A stretch of 29,097 nucleotides of DNA from Flavobacteriaceae bacterium UBA1115 (GCA_002313325.1 DCBE01000028.1:1-29097), one strand, 5' to 3'. Positions 1-8,000 are shown, counted from the stretch's first letter. A program made the numbers and translations. Notes: generated by a model not told the origin, from the letters alone.

Positions 1-448
1 TTTCGGGATCGTTGAGCAGAGCAGAGGCAATGGCCAGTCGTTGCTTTATCCCTAGGGAATAGGTTTTGAATTTATCACGTTTTCGATCCATCAAACCCAC
101 CAATTCGAGTTTTTCTTCAATTTTGGATTGGGGCACATCCTTTATTCTACAAACCAATCGCAAATTTTGCTCAGCTGTCATGTAAGGGTAAAAGTTAGGT
201 CGTTCAATGATGGCACCTATACGCTTAAGTGCTTGATGCGTACTATGGGTTCCCCCAAACCATGAAAAATTTCCTCCGGTCGGATTGACCACATTAAGGA
301 TCATGCCAAGTGTGGTTGACTTGCCACTGCCGTTTGGGCCCAGTATACCATACACATTCCCTTTTTCTATGGAAAAGCTTAGTTGATTTACAGCCGTTAG
401 GTGGCCAAATTTTTTGGTCAGATCATTTACCTTTAGAATGGGTTTCAT
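1..448 (-). CDS. ABC transporter ATP-binding protein (partial, C-terminus outside window)
   Basis: The first 149 residues of an ABC ATPase are present; the rest lies beyond the left edge. Visible are the Walker A motif GPNGSGKST (residues 37-45), the segment IERPNFYPYMTAEQNL in the Q-loop area (about 81-96), which resembles bacitracin/lantibiotic-resistance (BcrA-type) and Gld-type exporters, and the signature YSLGIKQRL (about 130-138). Walker B and the H-loop are cut off. The protein would hydrolyse ATP at the inner membrane to power a permease encoded further left, but the substrate cannot be read from this fragment. The start is the ATG at 448, giving an N-terminus (MKPILKV) normal for the family. 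The gene diverges from the next one, with 56 bp between the two start codons. Identity as an ABC ATPase is firm; the subfamily is inference. Confidence 0.93.
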   Translation of the reverse strand, partial: MKPILKVNDLTKKFGHLTAVNQLSFSIEKGNVYGILGPNGSGKSTTLGMILNVVNPTGGNFSWFGGTHSTHQALKRIGAIIERPNFYPYMTAEQNLRLVCRIKDVPQSKIEEKLELVGLMDRKRDKFKTYSLGIKQRLAIASALLNDPE

Positions 449-491
449 AGTAGTATTAACGTCTCATGACTGTTTTTGTTACTCAAAGTTT

Positions 492-499
492 TAACTTTG
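492..499 (+). promoter_or_regulatory. Bacteroidota -7 box (TAACTTTG) for the kinase-like gene
   Basis: TAACTTTG matches the Bacteroidota sigma-A -7 consensus TAnnTTTG and ends 5 nt before the ATG at 505. A TTG lies upstream at 476-478, but its 13-nt spacing is short, so the -33 element is unconvincing. The box position favours the start at 505 over the in-frame ATG at 466, because transcription would begin at or next to the start codon. Confidence 0.45.
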
Positions 500-504
500 T
501 TCTT

Positions 505-1569
505 ATGAGCGATTTGCTAATTACGAAAAAAAAACCAACATACCCTATCAATCCATTCCTTGGAGATTACTTGGAATTGTATTCACGGGCGTATCAAATT
601 CCAGTTTTTTATGATGATTTACTTCGATTTTCGGGCTCAGTAGCGGTTATGACTAAGCATGACCAAGATAGCTTGTGGGTACGTGTATTTTACTCAGACA
701 GCGACCGTAAGGAAATAGATGAGCAACTAAAGCGCGTATATGCCTTGCTGCATTCAGATGGAAGCGCTATGACCATTCCTTACTTAAATGTTGATGCAAT
801 AGACTATTGCACTTTTGGCAACTCCAAGCCCTTTCGCATTAAAGTGCGGAACACACTCAATGACAACTTTATTTATTTCTATGTAAAAAAGGCAGATGCC
901 TCTCGTGTTTACGGTTTGGAGCTTGAACACATGCTTTCCCCAAACAACCTCAACTTTTTGGTGAATAAGAACACGCTCATTGAAGAGCATATCGCAGGCA
1001 TACCAGGAGATGAGTTTATAAAAGAATTTTTACCTAAATGCAGCAAATCTGAACGCAATCAAATTGCCAAATCTTTTGTCAAATTCAACGAGCGTTGCAT
1101 GATACGCTTGCTGGGTGATATGCGATCTTATAATTATGTAATTATCCCCATTCACGATTTTGATAAGTTGATTTATAAAATCCGTGCTATTGATTTTGAT
1201 CAGCAGTGCTATGAAGGTGATTTAAAGATTTACCGCCCCCAGTTTTTTAAGGAAAATTTTGACATGGTCATGCTTGTTAAATATCATCTGACCAAAACAT
1301 CTGTCGATCAATATAAAATTGAGGAACGGGCTACTGTTGCACGTCGTATTTTAGGCAACGAAACAAGGCTGACACATTTACTCAAATGTATGTTGAACGA
1401 CCACATTTCAACCCCTGAGAAAATTGAACAATTGAGTGAGGAGGTTTACGAACTCACCAAACAGCTATCGTTTAAAAAGAGTAAGTCTATGGGTGATATT
1501 ATGCGCGCCTCATTTCATTTTGTGAAGCGCAACTACGAAAACCACGAAATGCTTCGCGTGGACAATTAA
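505..1569 (+). CDS. Conserved-type hypothetical protein with kinase-like motif layout
   Basis: I do not recognise a named family for this 354-residue protein. Its motif order nevertheless resembles aminoglycoside-phosphotransferase or HipA-like kinases. A lysine in a beta-strand context (FYVKK, residues 125-129) is followed by acidic residues (LELEH, 138-142) that could form a Lys-Glu pair. A hinge-like LIEEHIAGIPG (158-168) follows, then GDMRSYN (204-210), which spaces D205 and N210 like a catalytic loop, and AIDFD (228-232), like the Mg-binding DFG aspartate. No signal peptide or membrane segment is seen, so it is probably cytoplasmic. The ATG at 466 would add 13 residues; 505 is preferred because of the promoter box at 492-499. 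The gene stands alone and its stop overlaps the convergent gene at 1566 by 4 nt. Kinase function is inference from motif order only. Confidence 0.7.
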   Translation: MSDLLITKKKPTYPINPFLGDYLELYSRAYQIPVFYDDLLRFSGSVAVMTKHDQDSLWVRVFYSDSDRKEIDEQLKRVYALLHSDGSAMTIPYLNVDAIDYCTFGNSKPFRIKVRNTLNDNFIYFYVKKADASRVYGLELEHMLSPNNLNFLVNKNTLIEEHIAGIPGDEFIKEFLPKCSKSERNQIAKSFVKFNERCMIRLLGDMRSYNYVIIPIHDFDKLIYKIRAIDFDQQCYEGDLKIYRPQFFKENFDMVMLVKYHLTKTSVDQYKIEERATVARRILGNETRLTHLLKCMLNDHISTPEKIEQLSEEVYELTKQLSFKKSKSMGDIMRASFHFVKRNYENHEMLRVDN

Positions 1570-2063
1570 AACCAGTCTTGTGAACTGTCTTCTATGTCTT
1601 CGTCAAGCCCATTTTCTTCAAAAGAATCATCATTCCACTCATCTTTATCAGCGCTAAATGTTTTTTCTGGTGCTTCCTCTGGAACATCACCGTGGCTGTA
1701 AATAAGCATGGGATATGTATTTCCAGGTTTTGGCTCATCGGTTTCGATTAGATCAACAAAAAAGGTCCACAAGTATAAGAAATCATAGATATAAAGCATT
1801 TTCGACACGTCGGGAAACACGGAGTTTAGCGGGGTGTCACTCATGCGACGAACGCTTTCGTCTCCAACATCAAACAATGAAATGGAGTCTCCTTGTTTCC
1901 ATTCTTCGTCACTTTCGTAAAAGATGGCCATTTCTGAACCTCCAAAACCAAAGGCCTGTGTGATGGCGTTGTGGAAATCTTCAAAGTTGTCTGTTTCTTC
2001 TAGTGCAATGTCTCTAAAAACATCTTCTTTGGCGTCTAAAATAAGTCTAAAATGATAAATCAT
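1566..2063 (-). CDS. Plasmid pRiA4b ORF-3-like (IS1096 TnpR-passenger-like) family protein
   Basis: This small acidic protein of 165 residues has the N-terminal pattern of the pRiA4b ORF-3 family (PF07929): MIYHFRLILD, then FRDIAL, then a helix with FEDFHNAITQAFGF, then SEMAIFYESDEEW. The C-terminal third is very acidic and ends in DSSQDWF. The biochemical function of the family is unknown; the name comes from plasmid and IS neighbours of early members, and I see no transposase or terminal repeats here. The start at 2063 is chosen because the longer reading adds 15 unrelated-looking residues and the family begins near this strand. It is the last gene of the minus-strand chain: its start overlaps the end of ctaA by 17 nt, and its stop overlaps the convergent gene by 4 nt. 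Family assignment is fairly confident; function is unknown. Confidence 0.75.
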   Translation of the reverse strand: MIYHFRLILDAKEDVFRDIALEETDNFEDFHNAITQAFGFGGSEMAIFYESDEEWKQGDSISLFDVGDESVRRMSDTPLNSVFPDVSKMLYIYDFLYLWTFFVDLIETDEPKPGNTYPMLIYSHGDVPEEAPEKTFSADKDEWNDDSFEENGLDEDIEDSSQDWF

Positions 2064-3078
2064 AGCGGTGTAAATTAATGCGTAAAATCCAGTAGAGTTG
2101 CACGCCAAACAGCAGTGTGGCCAGTACTAGGTGTAATGGTTGGGTTGCGAACGGGAAGTCGAGATAGAACATGGCAATGCCAAGCGCTACTTCCCCCCCG
2201 ATTAGCCAAAGTATACGTTTGATAAAAACCTTTTCTAGTTGTTCTTTGATCACACTTATAAACAACCAAGCATTTGCAAGGAGAACGAGAATGGACATGC
2301 TCCTGTGGATATAAAAGTTGAGTTCTGGAGCAGCGAGCCAGTACTGAGGGAAGTCATATCCCCAACGCACTACTTGTGTATCTATAAATTGCCTTACTTG
2401 TATTCCCAAAGCGATTTGGACAAGCGTTAGTACAAAAGTGCTGCAAAGTAACAAACTAATTTTTCGCGTTGGTTTTTTGCTCAGCCCAAATGATTTTGAT
2501 GCCACCCTGACCACAAGTAAGAAGCCTACTAATAGCAGTGCCATCAGCATATGAAGGGAAATTTTCATAGGCATCAAATTGGAGTCAACTACTGTTTTAC
2601 CAAGCCAAGCTTGAAATAGAATTCCCAGCAGCGAAAGCAAAGAAAAAATAAAGATAATGGGCTTTTTTCGGATCCATTTAAGGCTAAATCCAAATAGGAT
2701 GAGGATGGCCAAGCCCGATAAAGCCCCAAGCAATCTATTGATAAATTCAATCCATGTGTGCTGGGCATCAAACACAGCGTAATCGTGTTTTGTATACGGC
2801 TCCCACCTATCGCTATTAAACCGATCGGTAGTTGTAAAGGAGGCCGAAGCTACGAGTAATCTTTTGTTGTCGATGATTACATTTCCTTCGCTGTACTTGG
2901 TGTTTGGTTTCCACTCCAGTTGTTCTGCTTGTGTAGGAGGAATGTAGTAACCAAAACACTTGGGCCAGTCTGGGCATCCCATGCCGCTACCGGTCATGCG
3001 AACCGTTGCCCCTGCACCAATCACAAGGTAAACTATAATAAGCGAAATTCGCGTCCAGCGCTGTAGTTGTTTATACAT
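2047..3078 (-). CDS. ctaA: Heme A synthase, COX15/CtaA family
   Basis: The 343-residue polytopic membrane protein matches CtaA/COX15, which oxidises the C8 methyl of heme O to the formyl of heme A for aa3-type cytochrome oxidase. The N-terminal segment ATVRMTGSGMGCPDWPKC gives the paired extracytoplasmic-loop cysteines C35 and C41. An extended periplasmic loop of about 60 residues (45-105) follows. Helix pairs then carry H176 (MKISLHMLMA), H258 (FYIHRSM) and H316 (QPLHLV), the expected heme-ligand type positions. At the usual ExxHR motif the protein reads EFINR (111-115), so Asn114 stands where His is expected; H107 lies nearby. The start ATG overlaps the cca stop by 1 nt (TAATG), indicating translational coupling. 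It implies an aerobic respiratory chain using heme A. Family assignment is strong; the effect of N114 is unknown. Confidence 0.9.
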   Translation of the reverse strand: MYKQLQRWTRISLIIVYLVIGAGATVRMTGSGMGCPDWPKCFGYYIPPTQAEQLEWKPNTKYSEGNVIIDNKRLLVASASFTTTDRFNSDRWEPYTKHDYAVFDAQHTWIEFINRLLGALSGLAILILFGFSLKWIRKKPIIFIFSLLSLLGILFQAWLGKTVVDSNLMPMKISLHMLMALLLVGFLLVVRVASKSFGLSKKPTRKISLLLCSTFVLTLVQIALGIQVRQFIDTQVVRWGYDFPQYWLAAPELNFYIHRSMSILVLLANAWLFISVIKEQLEKVFIKRILWLIGGEVALGIAMFYLDFPFATQPLHLVLATLLFGVQLYWILRINLHRYDLSF

Positions 3079-4511
3079 TATGAAATAGGGGATAATCCCA
3101 TGGATTTGGCTTTTGTTAGCATAAAATCATGTGCTGCTTTGTGTTCATTTGGAATAACACCTTCTAAAATAGCATCTTTGATTGCCTCTTTGAGTTCGCC
3201 CACCTGTCTGCAAGGCTTAAGTGCAAAAATACGCATGATTTCCTCACCTGTAACCGGAGGTTGAAAGTTCCGTAAATGATCACGTTCTTCCACTTCTTCA
3301 ATCTTAGCTTTGACGATGTCAAAATTTTTGTGATACTTGGCAAATCGTTTTGGATTTTTTGTGGTGATGTCTGCCTTGCAGAGCAAAAGTAAATCCTCCA
3401 AGAAATCGCTAGCATCAAAAATAAGCCTGCGCACTGCCGAGTCGGTTACATGATCTTCTGAAATGACAATAGGCCTTGAACTCATATAAACTAGCTTTTG
3501 AACGTATTTCATCTTGTCGTTTAGGGGCATACGCATACGTTTAAAAAGCTTGTACACCATTTTGGCACCAACAAACTCATGTGCGTGAAAGGTCCAGCCA
3601 ACTTTCTTGTCGAATTTTTTGGTGGGTGCTTTGCCAATATCGTGTAGTAATGCTGCCCAGCGCAACCATAGGTTATCTGTATAGGCACAGATGTTGTCCA
3701 CTACTTCAAAAGTGTGGTAGAAGTTGTCTTTGTGGCTTTGCCCCTCAACCTCATCAATTCCTTTAAGCGCTGTAATTTCAGGAAGTATGCGTTCTAGTAA
3801 TCCCAATTGGTCCAACAGCAAAAGACCGTTAGAAGGTACAGCGCAGGCTAGTATCTTATTCACTTCCTCAATAACGCGTTCTTTGGACAATATATCGATG
3901 CGTGCTTTGTTTTTTTTGATGGATAAAAGGGAAGTTTTATCAATTTCAAAGTTCAGTTGTGTGGCAAAGCGCACCGCACGCAGCATCCGCAAGGGATCAT
4001 CACTATAGGTAATATCTGGATCACGTGGCGTTTGCAATACTTTTGCGGTCAAATCTTGTATGCCATTAAAAGGGTCCAGCAGGGTGCCAAAACCGTCTTT
4101 GTTAAGTTTAATGGCAAGTGCATTGATGGTAAAATCACGTCTATTTTGGTCGTCTTCTAGGGTTCCATTCTCCACCATAGGGTCGCGGCTCTGGTGGTTA
4201 TAACTTTCTTTTCTAGCCCCGACAAATTCCAATTGCATGTTTTGCCATTTAATCATGGCTGTACCGTAGTTCATGAAAACTTTGATGTTATTTTCACCAG
4301 GCAATAGTTTAGCCACTTTTTTGGCTAGGCTAATGCCGCTGCCAACAGTTACGATATCTATGTCGTGCCCCCTTGAACGATCAAGGAAGGTGTCCCTAAC
4401 ATATCCTCCTATGACATAGGTCTCAAGACCTAATGCATCTGCTGCTTTTTGGACGTACCGAAATACGGCTAGCGCTAATGCCTCTTCGATATGTAATTTT
4501 TGGGTTTTCAT
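3078..4511 (-). CDS. cca: CCA tRNA nucleotidyltransferase with HD domain
   Basis: A 477-residue class II tRNA nucleotidyltransferase, which adds or repairs the 3' CCA end of tRNAs. The nucleotidyltransferase head contains VIGGYVRD (33-40) and the metal-binding HDIDIV (49-54). The NTP-selecting segment RRDFTINALAI (124-134) and DPLRMLRAVRFA (172-183) follow, then the tRNA-binding helical region. A C-terminal HD phosphohydrolase domain has WAALLHDIGKAP (285-296) and HAHEFVGA (309-316). A trailing HD domain is common in bacterial CCA-adding enzymes and may handle 2',3'-cyclic phosphate ends. The start at 4511 overlaps the tsaC stop by 4 nt (ATGA), and the stop overlaps ctaA by 1 nt. Both cca and tsaC act on tRNA, so their coupling makes sense. 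Confidence is high from the motifs and full length. Confidence 0.96.
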   Translation of the reverse strand: MKTQKLHIEEALALAVFRYVQKAADALGLETYVIGGYVRDTFLDRSRGHDIDIVTVGSGISLAKKVAKLLPGENNIKVFMNYGTAMIKWQNMQLEFVGARKESYNHQSRDPMVENGTLEDDQNRRDFTINALAIKLNKDGFGTLLDPFNGIQDLTAKVLQTPRDPDITYSDDPLRMLRAVRFATQLNFEIDKTSLLSIKKNKARIDILSKERVIEEVNKILACAVPSNGLLLLDQLGLLERILPEITALKGIDEVEGQSHKDNFYHTFEVVDNICAYTDNLWLRWAALLHDIGKAPTKKFDKKVGWTFHAHEFVGAKMVYKLFKRMRMPLNDKMKYVQKLVYMSSRPIVISEDHVTDSAVRRLIFDASDFLEDLLLLCKADITTKNPKRFAKYHKNFDIVKAKIEEVEERDHLRNFQPPVTGEEIMRIFALKPCRQVGELKEAIKDAILEGVIPNEHKAAHDFMLTKAKSMGLSPIS

Positions 4512-5062
4512 CGTAGTTGCCTCACGCTGCCGTCGGGCATTAATTGTAATACTTGTGACGAAATACGTGCTATTTTTTCTTTATTCAAAGGTACTACTTC
4601 GTCTACTTGTGCCAAAATCTCTGGGTCTATTTCGCCAAAGCTTCCAGGGACGGGTGCATCACTGATATTTGCGGAGGTACTGACGATAGGTTTTCCAAAA
4701 GATTTGATCAAATCCAAAGTAAAACCTGCTGTTGGAATGCGAATGGCAACACTGCCATTATGCGCCATTACGCCTTTTGCGAGCCCTTTTCCTTTGGGAT
4801 AAACGAGGGTTGTTGGAACGTCACTATTTAATAACGCATAAATGTTTTCAGGTAACTCGGAAACATAGTTGGATAACATGTTTACGTCAGCCACCAAAGC
4901 TATAAGCGGTTTTGATAAATCTCTTTTTTTTAGTGAATATATTTTTTCTACAGCCGCTTGATTTGTAGCATCACAGCCAAGCCCCCAGATGGTATCCGTG
5001 GGGTATAGGAGGGTTTTTCCAGTTTTTAAAATGGAAACGAAATGGTTAATGTTTATTTTCAT
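4508..5062 (-). CDS. tsaC: L-threonylcarbamoyladenylate synthase (TsaC/YrdC type)
   Basis: This 184-residue single-domain YrdC-type protein makes threonylcarbamoyl-AMP from threonine, bicarbonate and ATP, the first step of t6A modification at position 37 of ANN-decoding tRNAs. Family motifs are visible: LLYPTDTIWGLGCDA near the start (18-32), KKRDLSKPL (45-53) with the K-x-R-S-type nucleotide-binding residues, SVAIRIP (104-110), and STSANISD (128-135). The length matches the short TsaC form; there is no Sua5 C-terminal domain. The gene starts inside the end of the fusion glycosyltransferase (17-nt overlap), and its stop overlaps the cca start by 4 nt, so the chain is tightly packed and probably co-transcribed. 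The TsaB/D/E partners are not in the window. Confidence is high. Confidence 0.95.
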   Translation of the reverse strand: MKININHFVSILKTGKTLLYPTDTIWGLGCDATNQAAVEKIYSLKKRDLSKPLIALVADVNMLSNYVSELPENIYALLNSDVPTTLVYPKGKGLAKGVMAHNGSVAIRIPTAGFTLDLIKSFGKPIVSTSANISDAPVPGSFGEIDPEILAQVDEVVPLNKEKIARISSQVLQLMPDGSVRQLR

Positions 5063-6893
5063 TACTGTAGTCTAATGCAATTTTTGCTTTAAGCCACGTT
5101 TCTCGGCTACGCAACTTACAAATGATCCACCCTGTTTTTCCATCTAAAATGCCACCTCTAAAAAAGTAACTATTCAAAAACTTAAAAGCGGGTTTTATGT
5201 AGAGATTAAAAACGCCAATTTTTTTATTATCCTTTATGTATGTTTGGGCTGCATTGTGTGCATAACGCTCAATTTTTTTGGTGTAGTGGTCTATATTGTT
5301 TGTGGTGTAATGAATGATGTTACTATTTAAATTTCCAAAAGGTTTGGTATACTCAAGTTCCTCGTGCACCATTTTATTTTCATACTCATGGAAATCTCGA
5401 TGAAAAAATCGCGCCACTCGATCGTTTTGCCAGCCACAGAAACGCACTTTTTTACCTAAAAAATAGTTTATTCTTCGTATCCAAAAGGCTGTATGTTTTG
5501 GTCTTGTATGTAGGATGTTTTTTATTTCATTGGCCATGTTTGGTGATGCCATTTCATCTGCGTCAAGTAAGATAATCCAGCGGTATTTTGCTTTCGTAAT
5601 AGCCCAATTTTTTTGGTCTGCGGCATAGTTGTATTTGCGTTGTAAGACGCGTGCGCCAAACTTTTCACAAAGCGCAACAGTATTGTCTGTGCTAAACGAG
5701 TCGATTACTAAAAGCTCATCTGCCCACTTAATCGAGTTTAAGCAGCTTTCGATATTCTTTTCCTCGTTATAAGTTGTTACAATTGCTGATATTTTAGGGG
5801 TTTCTTTTTTTGTAAGATAGTTGGCTATTCTTTTGTTTAGTATGTTTTTATCAAACGAGCCCAAAATATGTTTTTGTGCAAAAGCACCCATTTCAACAAT
5901 GCGCTTTCGATTTTTATCAAAAGCCATAATTGTGTCACAGAACGCGATTACGTCATTTGCGGATACTAAAATCCCAGATTTGTCTTCCACAATTATTTCT
6001 GGATTTGAGCTAATATTAAATGCAATGGTAGGCTTTTGGCTCAATCCCGCTTCGGCAATTACGTATCCAAAACCTTCCCATAGTGATGGAAGTAAAAAAA
6101 TATCACCGCTCATATATAAATCCTTAGGATTTTCTATGAAACCAACTAAATTGACAAAAGATTCAAGTTTGTATGTATTTATTTTCGCTTTTATTGATGC
6201 TTCAAGCCTTCCACTTCCACCAATTATCATATGAAAATCTAATCCTAGGGTACGGAGTTCATTTGCCACATCGACTAAGAAAAGCTGATTTTTCTGCTCT
6301 TCCAAGCGCCCAAGGTTTGTTAGAATCAGCTCGGATGACTTTCGTTTGTAAAATGGATTAAAATTCTTTTTAACAAAGGCTTGTCCATCAATCCCGTTTG
6401 GAATAACCGTGATGTAATCTTTTGGAAATAGTGCTGTATTGTTTTGTAGGATGCATTCTTGTGTAGCTTTAGAGTTGACAAGAACTTCATCAATGATATT
6501 TTTATATAAAAACCGATTTAAGCTTGAATTTCGTACGGGTATAGCGCTTCCTCTTCGATAAATAATGCGCTTAACACCAGACAACTTTGCTGCTATTCCA
6601 CCAGATTTTACATCCTGTGATAGGTTTAGCACTATCGTACATATTTGATGTTTTTGAAGCAATTTAGATAAGTACAGCAGCTTAAAAGGATTCAAAAAGC
6701 TAGTATTGTTGTTGCTAATTATTTTATTGGGGATGTTTTGTGCTTTTGCTTTTTCGAAAAGAACACTTCTTTTGTGACAGAAAATCACAACAGAATACCC
6801 TGATACATGGAGGTGTTTTGCCATTTCAAAATGCCATTTTTCTCCGCCGCCCCAAGGAATTGCTGTATTAAAAAAACAGATGGTTTTGCTCAT
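5046..6893 (-). CDS. Two-domain glycosyltransferase: GT4 N-terminus fused to GT2 (WaaE/KdtX-like) C-terminus
   Basis: The 615-residue protein contains two glycosyltransferase modules. Residues 1 to about 360 form a GT-B fold GT4 enzyme: WGGGEKWHFEMA (14-25) in the acceptor side, IPNGID (164-169), the donor-side segment NLGRLEEQKN (193-202), and the E-x7-E motif EGFGYVIAE (273-281). Residues about 367-600 form a GT-A fold GT2 enzyme: ISAIVTTYNEEKN (368-380), IDSFSTDNT (397-405), the metal-binding DADE (444-447), and RFFHRDFHEYENKMVHEEL, a pattern typical of lipopolysaccharide-core WaaE/KdtX-like enzymes. The protein probably transfers two successive sugars onto a membrane-linked core oligosaccharide at the cytoplasmic face. 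No signal peptide or transmembrane segment is evident. The start overlaps the upstream GT4 stop by 4 nt. The fusion reads through with no stop or frameshift. Donor and acceptor are not predictable. Confidence 0.9.
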   Translation of the reverse strand: MSKTICFFNTAIPWGGGEKWHFEMAKHLHVSGYSVVIFCHKRSVLFEKAKAQNIPNKIISNNNTSFLNPFKLLYLSKLLQKHQICTIVLNLSQDVKSGGIAAKLSGVKRIIYRRGSAIPVRNSSLNRFLYKNIIDEVLVNSKATQECILQNNTALFPKDYITVIPNGIDGQAFVKKNFNPFYKRKSSELILTNLGRLEEQKNQLFLVDVANELRTLGLDFHMIIGGSGRLEASIKAKINTYKLESFVNLVGFIENPKDLYMSGDIFLLPSLWEGFGYVIAEAGLSQKPTIAFNISSNPEIIVEDKSGILVSANDVIAFCDTIMAFDKNRKRIVEMGAFAQKHILGSFDKNILNKRIANYLTKKETPKISAIVTTYNEEKNIESCLNSIKWADELLVIDSFSTDNTVALCEKFGARVLQRKYNYAADQKNWAITKAKYRWIILLDADEMASPNMANEIKNILHTRPKHTAFWIRRINYFLGKKVRFCGWQNDRVARFFHRDFHEYENKMVHEELEYTKPFGNLNSNIIHYTTNNIDHYTKKIERYAHNAAQTYIKDNKKIGVFNLYIKPAFKFLNSYFFRGGILDGKTGWIICKLRSRETWLKAKIALDYSNENKH

Positions 6894-7996
6894 GTCAATA
6901 GCGATTTATAAAGCCTATTCCATTGCTCAGCTAAGACGCTGTCATTAAATTTCTGTACATAATTAAACCCCGATTTAATACGTTTCTTTCGAGACTTATG
7001 AGACTCACCATATAAGCTTTCAACGGCTGTTTGAAGCTCGGTTTCGCTGTGTGGATCTATATAAATACTAGATGAACCACCTGCTTCAGAAAAACAACCC
7101 CCCTTTGTGGTAATCACGGGTACGCCACTGTATAAAGCTTCAATAATGGGAATTCCAAAGCCCTCAAAAAAAGACAGATAACAAAAAACAGTAGCATTTT
7201 GATAAATTCCTGCCAAGTCTTCAATATCGATATGATGAATAAACAACACTCGGTCTTGCATATTGTTTTCTTTGACATACATTTTTAACTTTTCCCCGTG
7301 TTTTTTTGCCTTTCCAACAAACACCATGTGGTGATTAGTGTCTTTTAATCCCTTTGCAATAGACAGCACATTTTTTCGCGCTTCAAGTGTACCCACAAAC
7401 AACACAAACTTTTTCGGTAGTTGATATTTTTTTGTAATGGTATTTAAGAATTTTTTTGAATAAGGAGTTTTAAAAGCAGTATGACAACCTTGGTAAATCA
7501 CTTCAATATTTTGTGAGGGAGTTGCTGTAAATTCAATCAAGTCTGCTTTTGTCTGCTCACTTATGGCAACGATTTTGGAAGCAGTTTTTACTGCGTGATT
7601 TACTTTTCGTTTATGGATTTTTACATCAATGGATTTGTAAAGTTCAGGATAACGATAAAAAATAAGATCATGGACAGTAACCACTGCGGGTATATCAAGT
7701 CCTTTAGGTAACTCTCCACTTAATCCGTGGAAAACATCAATACTGTCTTTTTTAAATTGACGCACAATAGGCCCTTGTCGCCAAAGAGGATGTAAACAAC
7801 GCCAAATGCCTTTTGGTTGGTGTTCTGTGGTGTTGGGCATTGCTTTCCAAGGACTCAGTTTTTGCTTCTTTGGATTGTAGAGGTGGTAGTGGTTTTTTGG
7901 ATAATAGGTTGCTAAAATACGCACCAAATCACGGCTGTAATTTCCTAAACCACTAGCATTGTGAAAAATTCGCTTTGCATCGTATCCAATTTTCAT
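6890..7996 (-). CDS. GT4-family glycosyltransferase (mannosyltransferase-like)
   Basis: The 368-residue GT-B glycosyltransferase has a GT4 layout. The N-terminal MKIGYDAKRIFHNASGLGNY is the glycine-rich acceptor loop seen in mannosyltransferase-type members. VTVHDLIFYRYPELY (107-120), VAISEQTKADL (143-153) and LFVGTLEARKN (199-209) follow, then the E-x7-E motif EGFGIPIIE (278-286). It probably adds one sugar to an envelope glycan in the cytoplasm; the donor cannot be read. It is the first gene of the six-gene minus-strand chain, and its stop overlaps the next start by 4 nt. A -7 box (TAGTTTTG) ends only 4 nt before its ATG. It is divergent from the GT2-type gene at 8053, with 56 bp between start codons, so the two may share control. 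Family is certain; specificity is unknown. Confidence 0.93.
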   Translation of the reverse strand: MKIGYDAKRIFHNASGLGNYSRDLVRILATYYPKNHYHLYNPKKQKLSPWKAMPNTTEHQPKGIWRCLHPLWRQGPIVRQFKKDSIDVFHGLSGELPKGLDIPAVVTVHDLIFYRYPELYKSIDVKIHKRKVNHAVKTASKIVAISEQTKADLIEFTATPSQNIEVIYQGCHTAFKTPYSKKFLNTITKKYQLPKKFVLFVGTLEARKNVLSIAKGLKDTNHHMVFVGKAKKHGEKLKMYVKENNMQDRVLFIHHIDIEDLAGIYQNATVFCYLSFFEGFGIPIIEALYSGVPVITTKGGCFSEAGGSSSIYIDPHSETELQTAVESLYGESHKSRKKRIKSGFNYVQKFNDSVLAEQWNRLYKSLLT

Positions 7997-8000
7997 AATA

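Noticed and set aside
466..504. Upstream ATG (466) extending the kinase-like protein by 13 residues.
   Set aside because: The -7 box TAACTTTG (492-499) lies within this extension, making 505 more likely as the start.
1566..2063. Reading the pRiA4b ORF-3-like gene as the trace of an insertion sequence or transposon.
   Set aside because: No transposase, terminal inverted repeats or target-site duplication is visible, and the gene overlaps ctaA, suggesting a fixed chromosomal gene.
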